A stretch of 7,745 bases of DNA. Origin: Alphaproteobacteria bacterium. Its GTDB lineage: Bacteria > Pseudomonadota > Alphaproteobacteria > Rhizobiales > Hyphomicrobiaceae. Shown piece by piece: positions 4,972-7,745 of this stretch. The stretch is from the NCBI GenBank assembly GCA_024279745.1, contig JAJRRE010000139.1:1-7745 (forward strand). The letters are read 5' to 3'. The notes below the pieces were generated by a model that saw only the letters and a program-made list of their open reading frames with translations, searched no databases and had not been told where the DNA came from. A program made the position numbers and the translations under genes. Every line of letters starts with the position of its first letter. Positions within the stretch are counted from its first letter, which is position 1.

Positions 4972-6399
4972 CTAAAGATGGCCCTCTTTACGCGCCCATT
5001 GTTCGGTTAGGTTTAACGCCACTTCCAGTTTGTCGAACATGGCGTCAATTTCATCAGCGGAAATAATCAGCGGCGGACATAGCGCTACCGTATTACCGAC
5101 GACGGCGCGCAGGATGAGCCCCTCGGCCTGGCAATATTCGACAGTCTTGGCGCCAATGCCGATGCTAGCGTCGAAGTTGGTTTTGTCGCTCTTGTTCTTG
5201 ACCAGCTCCACCGCTCCGAGCAGACCGACACCGCGCGCTTCACCAACCAGCGGGTGATCGGCCAAAGCATTAAGACGGGTTAAGAATTGCGGGGCCACAG
5301 CGCGCACTTTGCCGACAACGTCGATTTTGTCATAAATCTCCAGTGTTTTCAGCGCGACAGCCGCTGCCACCGGGTGGCCAGAATAGGTAAAGCCATGGGC
5401 AAAGACGCCCAGTTTTTCGCTCTCCAAAATCATCGCCTGAAACACATCTTCTGATACGGTAACGGCGCCCAGCGGCATATAGGCTGAGGTGATGGCCTTG
5501 GCCATGGAAACGCTGTCGGGCTTGATGTCAAAGGTCTCGCTGCCCCAGTAATTGCCCGTGCGGCCAAACCCGCAAATGACCTCATCGGCGATCATTGCAA
5601 TATCATGGCGGGTCAGTACCGCCTGGATCTTCTCGAAGTAGGTTTTGGGCGGAATGACCACGCCGCCAGCGCCCATTACCGGCTCGGCGATGAAGGCGGC
5701 AATGGTGTCGGGGTCTTCGCGGGTGATCATGTCTTCCAGCTCTTCGGCTAGCCGCGTTGCATAGTCTTCTTCGCTCTCGCCCGGCTCGCCATTGCGCCAA
5801 TGATGCGGGCACGCGGCGTGCAAGACGCCGGCCATGGGAAGATCAAAATCCTGGTGAAAGATCGGCAGGCCGGTCAGGCTGGTCGCAGCTAATGTGACGC
5901 CATGATAAGCGCGCATCCGCGAGATGATTTTTTTCTTCTTCGGTTTGCCGCGCGCATTGTTGTAATACCAGGCGAGTTTGATCTGGGTGTCGTTGGCTTC
6001 TGAACCAGATGACGTAAAGAACACTTTCGACGTCGGCGCCGGCGAAATGGCCTTGATTTTTTCCGCCAGTGCAATGGCCGGTTCATGGCTTTTGCCGCCA
6101 AACAAATGCGAGTATGGCATTTGGCTCATCTGCGCGCGCGCCGCTTCCACCAGTTCTTCATTGCCATAGCCCAACGAGGTGCACCACAGACCGGCCAGCC
6201 CTTCGATATATTTATTGCCGTCCGTATCCCAAAGGTGAACGCCCTCGGCGCGCTCCATGATGACGGGGCCGGTGGTGCGGTGCGCCGACAAATTAGTGGC
6301 CGGGTGCAGGACGGTCTCCACATCGCGCATTTGCGAATTGGTCAGGGGAGCGGCCGGGCTGGCGGAAGATGTTGTTGTCGAGGATGAAGATGAAGACAT
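4972..6399 (-). CDS. Class III PLP-dependent aminotransferase (omega-transaminase type)
   Basis: The 475-residue product belongs to fold-type I, class III aminotransferases, which move an amino group from an omega-amino acid, amine or GABA-like donor to a keto acid such as pyruvate; the exact substrate pair cannot be read here. Landmarks are GLAGLWCTSLGYG (67-79), FFTSSGSEAND (127-137, cofactor phosphate), YHG (165-167), EPVMGAGGVVIPP (239-251), ADEVICGFGRTG (271-282, with Asp272 contacting the PLP ring nitrogen), Lys301 in MAKAITSAYMPLGA as the Schiff-base lysine, HGFTYSGHP (335-343) and GEARGVGLLGAVEL (386-399). All catalytic residues are present. The start at 6399 has a weak AGG seven bases upstream and gives a Ser/Thr-rich leader (about residues 2-18). 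An internal ATG (Met24, at 6330) would remove this leader but has no ribosome site. The open frame continues upstream to 6834, but that part runs through a repeat array and is not family-like. The gene is divergent from the DUF1499 gene. Confidence 0.93.
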   Translation of the reverse strand: MSSSSSSTTTSSASPAAPLTNSQMRDVETVLHPATNLSAHRTTGPVIMERAEGVHLWDTDGNKYIEGLAGLWCTSLGYGNEELVEAARAQMSQMPYSHLFGGKSHEPAIALAEKIKAISPAPTSKVFFTSSGSEANDTQIKLAWYYNNARGKPKKKKIISRMRAYHGVTLAATSLTGLPIFHQDFDLPMAGVLHAACPHHWRNGEPGESEEDYATRLAEELEDMITREDPDTIAAFIAEPVMGAGGVVIPPKTYFEKIQAVLTRHDIAMIADEVICGFGRTGNYWGSETFDIKPDSVSMAKAITSAYMPLGAVTVSEDVFQAMILESEKLGVFAHGFTYSGHPVAAAVALKTLEIYDKIDVVGKVRAVAPQFLTRLNALADHPLVGEARGVGLLGAVELVKNKSDKTNFDASIGIGAKTVEYCQAEGLILRAVVGNTVALCPPLIISADEIDAMFDKLEVALNLTEQWARKEGHL

Positions 6400-6660
6400 G
6401 AGGGACCTGAAGGTTATAGGGAAGATCTGAATGTAGTGTTTGTCGTCTTGGTTTTGCGGGCTGTTTCTTATGCCTGCCGTTTGCAATCTAATAAATGAAT
6501 GGGCCATAAGCCAAGGGGAAGCTAGGACAATTGGCCACCTGTTTTGGCGAAACCCTTGTCTTTGCCTGAATCTTGGCCATTTTAGACCTCGATCTGGCTT
6601 TGTACAAAGGCTATTAGGAGTAGCGGGTCGCCTACGCCGACCTTGCCAAAGCATGGCATG

Positions 6661-6760
6661 GCCATCGCAGGAATGTCGTGGCCATCGCAGGAATGGCGCG
6701 GCCATCGCAGGAATGGCGCGGCCATCGCAGGAATGGCGCGGCCATAGCAGGAATGGCGCG
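6661..6760. repeat. Five tandem copies of a 20-bp unit with internal dyad
   Basis: The unit is GCCATCGCAGGAATGGCGCG. Copies start at 6661, 6681, 6701, 6721 and 6741. Copies 2-4 are identical, copy 1 differs at two bases and copy 5 at one. A decayed half-copy (GCATGGCATG, 6651-6660) flanks the array on the left. Inside each unit GCCAT and ATGGC form an inverted repeat with a 7-nt spacer (CGCAGGA). The period is close to two turns of B-DNA, so equivalent bases lie on about the same face. The array stops 17 bp before a perfect TATAAT. It could be a set of regulator sites or a minisatellite made by slippage. Confidence 0.95.
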
Positions 6761-6777
6761 GCGCACACATTGATCTT

Positions 6778-6783
6778 TATAAT
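6778..6783 (+). promoter_or_regulatory. Perfect -10 box (TATAAT) for the DUF1499 gene
   Basis: TATAAT lies 25 bp before the ATG at 6809 in an AT-rich stretch, predicting a short leader of about 20 nt. The expected -35 position (about 6755-6760) falls on the end of the last 20-bp repeat and shows no TTGACA-like sequence. A strong -10 with no -35 beside repeated dyads is what an activator-dependent promoter would look like; this is inference. Confidence 0.45.
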
Positions 6784-6808
6784 AATATGAAACGTTGGGC
6801 ACTGCTGA

Positions 6809-7735
6809 ATGAGTGTTTTAAAATATAATCCCAAAGCGCCGGCGGCGATCTGGTCAACCCGGGTGGCGCTATTTGCCGTGATCTTGATTTTGACGGTTTT
6901 GGTTTTGCACCGCTTTTCGGGTCTGGGAACCGGAATGTTGCTGAATGCGCTGGCATTCGGATTCGCTTTATGCGTTGTCGCAATTGGCTTGGGGATCGCG
7001 GCGATCGCGCATATTTGGCGCTCCGGTGTCAGCGGCGGCCTGCCGGCAACGTTTGGGATTTTGCTGTCGCTATTGGTGTTTGTCTGGCCGGCTTCCTTGA
7101 TTTCGACCTATCGCGAGCTGCCGGTCATTCACGACATTACCACCGACCCGGATAACCCGCCGGCTTATCTGGTGCTATCCAATGCCCGGCGCGAAGACGC
7201 CAACAGCGCGCAATATCCTGGAAAAAGCGCTGCCCGTCAGCAGGAGCAATATTATCCGCTTGTTAAGCCGATAGTGATTGAGCGCTCCGTCGAAGAAGCG
7301 TTTGAACTGGCGCGCTCCTCCATGGCCAGATTGAAATGGTCGATTGTCGCCAAGGCTCCGCCCCAAAAGCGCGGCCGCCAAAACAAAACGGCGCGGCTTG
7401 AAGCGGTTGATAAGACGCTGATCCTGGGCTTTAGCGACGATATCGTCGTGCGAATTACCGGCAATAATTCGTCGGCGCGTATTGATATCAGATCGTCTTC
7501 GCGCTACGGGCGTCATGATTTTGGCGCCAATGCCGCGCGGATCGAAAGCTTTGCCAGAATGTTCAAAGCGCGCATGGAGGCAACGGTCGCCATTGCCGCG
7601 GAACATGAAGCAGCGCGTGCCGGCTCAAAGAAGAAGGCCAAGCGGCCAACGGCGGCGCAAAGACGCAAAGCTAGACGGCGGCAAGAACGGCGCCGAAGGA
7701 AACGTCGCCGTCGCAGGTCACAAAACCGAGGCTGA
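6809..7735 (+). CDS. DUF1499 membrane protein with a poly-basic C-terminal tail
   Basis: The 308-residue product has three hydrophobic helices (about 15-35, 43-69 and 78-99), followed by the DUF1499 domain: LPVIHDITTDPDNPPAY (104-120), the NSAQYPG region (132-138), PIVIERSVEEAFELA (154-168), KTLILGFSDDIVVRI (202-216) and ARIDIRSSSRYGRHDFGANAARIESF (223-248). The H-D-I-T-T-D and S-R-x-G-R-x-D-x-G-A-N-A-x-R-I blocks are the family signature. The family has no established biochemical function. With three helices, the DUF1499 domain lies on the opposite side from the N-terminus. Residues 273-308 are extreme: 22 of 36 are Arg or Lys, ending RRRRRSQNRG, which I do not recall as a DUF1499 feature. 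Varied Arg codons (CGG, CGC, CGA, CGT, AGG) argue against simple slippage. No good ribosome site precedes the ATG at 6809, but the family-like N-terminal helix begins soon after it. Confidence 0.88.
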   Translation: MSVLKYNPKAPAAIWSTRVALFAVILILTVLVLHRFSGLGTGMLLNALAFGFALCVVAIGLGIAAIAHIWRSGVSGGLPATFGILLSLLVFVWPASLISTYRELPVIHDITTDPDNPPAYLVLSNARREDANSAQYPGKSAARQQEQYYPLVKPIVIERSVEEAFELARSSMARLKWSIVAKAPPQKRGRQNKTARLEAVDKTLILGFSDDIVVRITGNNSSARIDIRSSSRYGRHDFGANAARIESFARMFKARMEATVAIAAEHEAARAGSKKKAKRPTAAQRRKARRRQERRRRKRRRRRSQNRG

Positions 7736-7739
7736 TTAA

Positions 7740-7745
7740 ATGCTC
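7740..7745 (+). CDS. Possible start of a downstream gene, two codons visible
   Basis: An ATG at 7740 lies four bases after the DUF1499 stop, and GAGG at 7728-7731 is eight bases upstream, a good ribosome-site geometry. This would fit a translationally coupled next gene. Only ATG-CTC is inside the window, so nothing can be said about the product. Confidence 0.27.

Larger units (their letters stand above)
6400..6808. other. Divergent intergenic region, 409 bp, with repeat array and promoter
   Basis: This region separates the aminotransferase start (minus) from the DUF1499 start (plus). From 6400 to about 6650 I see only unremarkable spacer, with no supported gene and no clear -35/-10 pair for the aminotransferase. 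From 6651 to 6770 lies the 20-bp tandem array, followed by a TATAAT box. Both strands are open in one frame across much of the region, but the encoded peptides look like read-through of the repeat and were not called. Confidence 0.6.

Noticed and set aside
574..6399. A functional system linking PdxH (PLP supply) with the PLP-dependent aminotransferase
   Set aside because: The genes are about 3.7 kb apart, in separate and oppositely oriented units with unrelated genes between, and PLP is a general cofactor. Proximity alone does not support a dedicated system.
6661..6760. CRISPR array
   Set aside because: The units are 20 bp and directly contiguous with no unique spacers, and no cas genes are visible. 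This is a simple tandem repeat.
6440..6790. Plus-strand 116-codon open frame across the intergenic region
   Set aside because: It starts at TTG without a ribosome site, and its second half is only the translated tandem repeat.
6400..6834. In-frame upstream extension of the aminotransferase to 6834 (145 extra codons)
   Set aside because: It translates the 20-bp repeat array into a Cys/Pro/Trp-rich repetitive peptide, has no family similarity, would overlap the DUF1499 start, and the start at 6399 already gives a full-length class III enzyme.

Overview
The window looks like ordinary chromosomal DNA of an alphaproteobacterium, most likely of the Rhizobiales/Hyphomicrobiales type. The reasons are a PdxH of the alphaproteobacterial pattern (RPLESRFALEKAVA, C-terminal L-Y-P), a DUF1499 membrane protein, an SDR and a class III aminotransferase that resemble rhizobial proteins as I remember them, and CtrA-like TTAA motifs. 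The genus assignment is inference. I see no phage, IS element, CRISPR array, tRNA or rRNA.

Layout from left to right. (1) A minus-strand exported protein, cut by the window's left edge, starts at 366. (2) A 258-bp divergent intergenic region carries a 13-bp-period GATCACAA repeat and CtrA-like motifs and leads into pdxH (625-1278, plus). (3) An imperfect palindrome separates pdxH from a convergent minus-strand gene for a single-pass membrane protein of unknown function (1315-2043). (4) A possible tiny lipoprotein ORF with a strong Shine-Dalgarno sequence (2098-2220, plus) lies before a minus-strand four-helix membrane protein (2208-2600). (5) After a divergent intergenic region comes a short-chain dehydrogenase/reductase (2851-3609, plus). 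(6) Convergent to it is a secreted endonuclease/exonuclease/phosphatase (EEP) fold protein (3661-4833, minus) in which most catalytic residues appear to be replaced. (7) Upstream of that on the same strand is a class III PLP-dependent aminotransferase (4972-6399, minus). (8) A 409-bp divergent intergenic region holds five tandem copies of a 20-bp unit, each with a small inverted repeat, ending just before a perfect TATAAT box. (9) That box probably drives a DUF1499 three-helix membrane protein with a strikingly Arg/Lys-rich tail (6809-7735, plus). A further gene may begin at 7740.

The genes do not form one evident pathway. Most are single transcription units in divergent or convergent pairs. 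PdxH makes PLP, the cofactor of the aminotransferase, but the two are 3.7 kb apart in separate units and PLP serves many enzymes, so no special link is claimed. The points most worth a second look are the apparent EEP pseudoenzyme, the 20-bp repeat array fused to a promoter, and the poly-basic tail of the DUF1499 protein. I did not find convincing evidence of a new multi-gene system.
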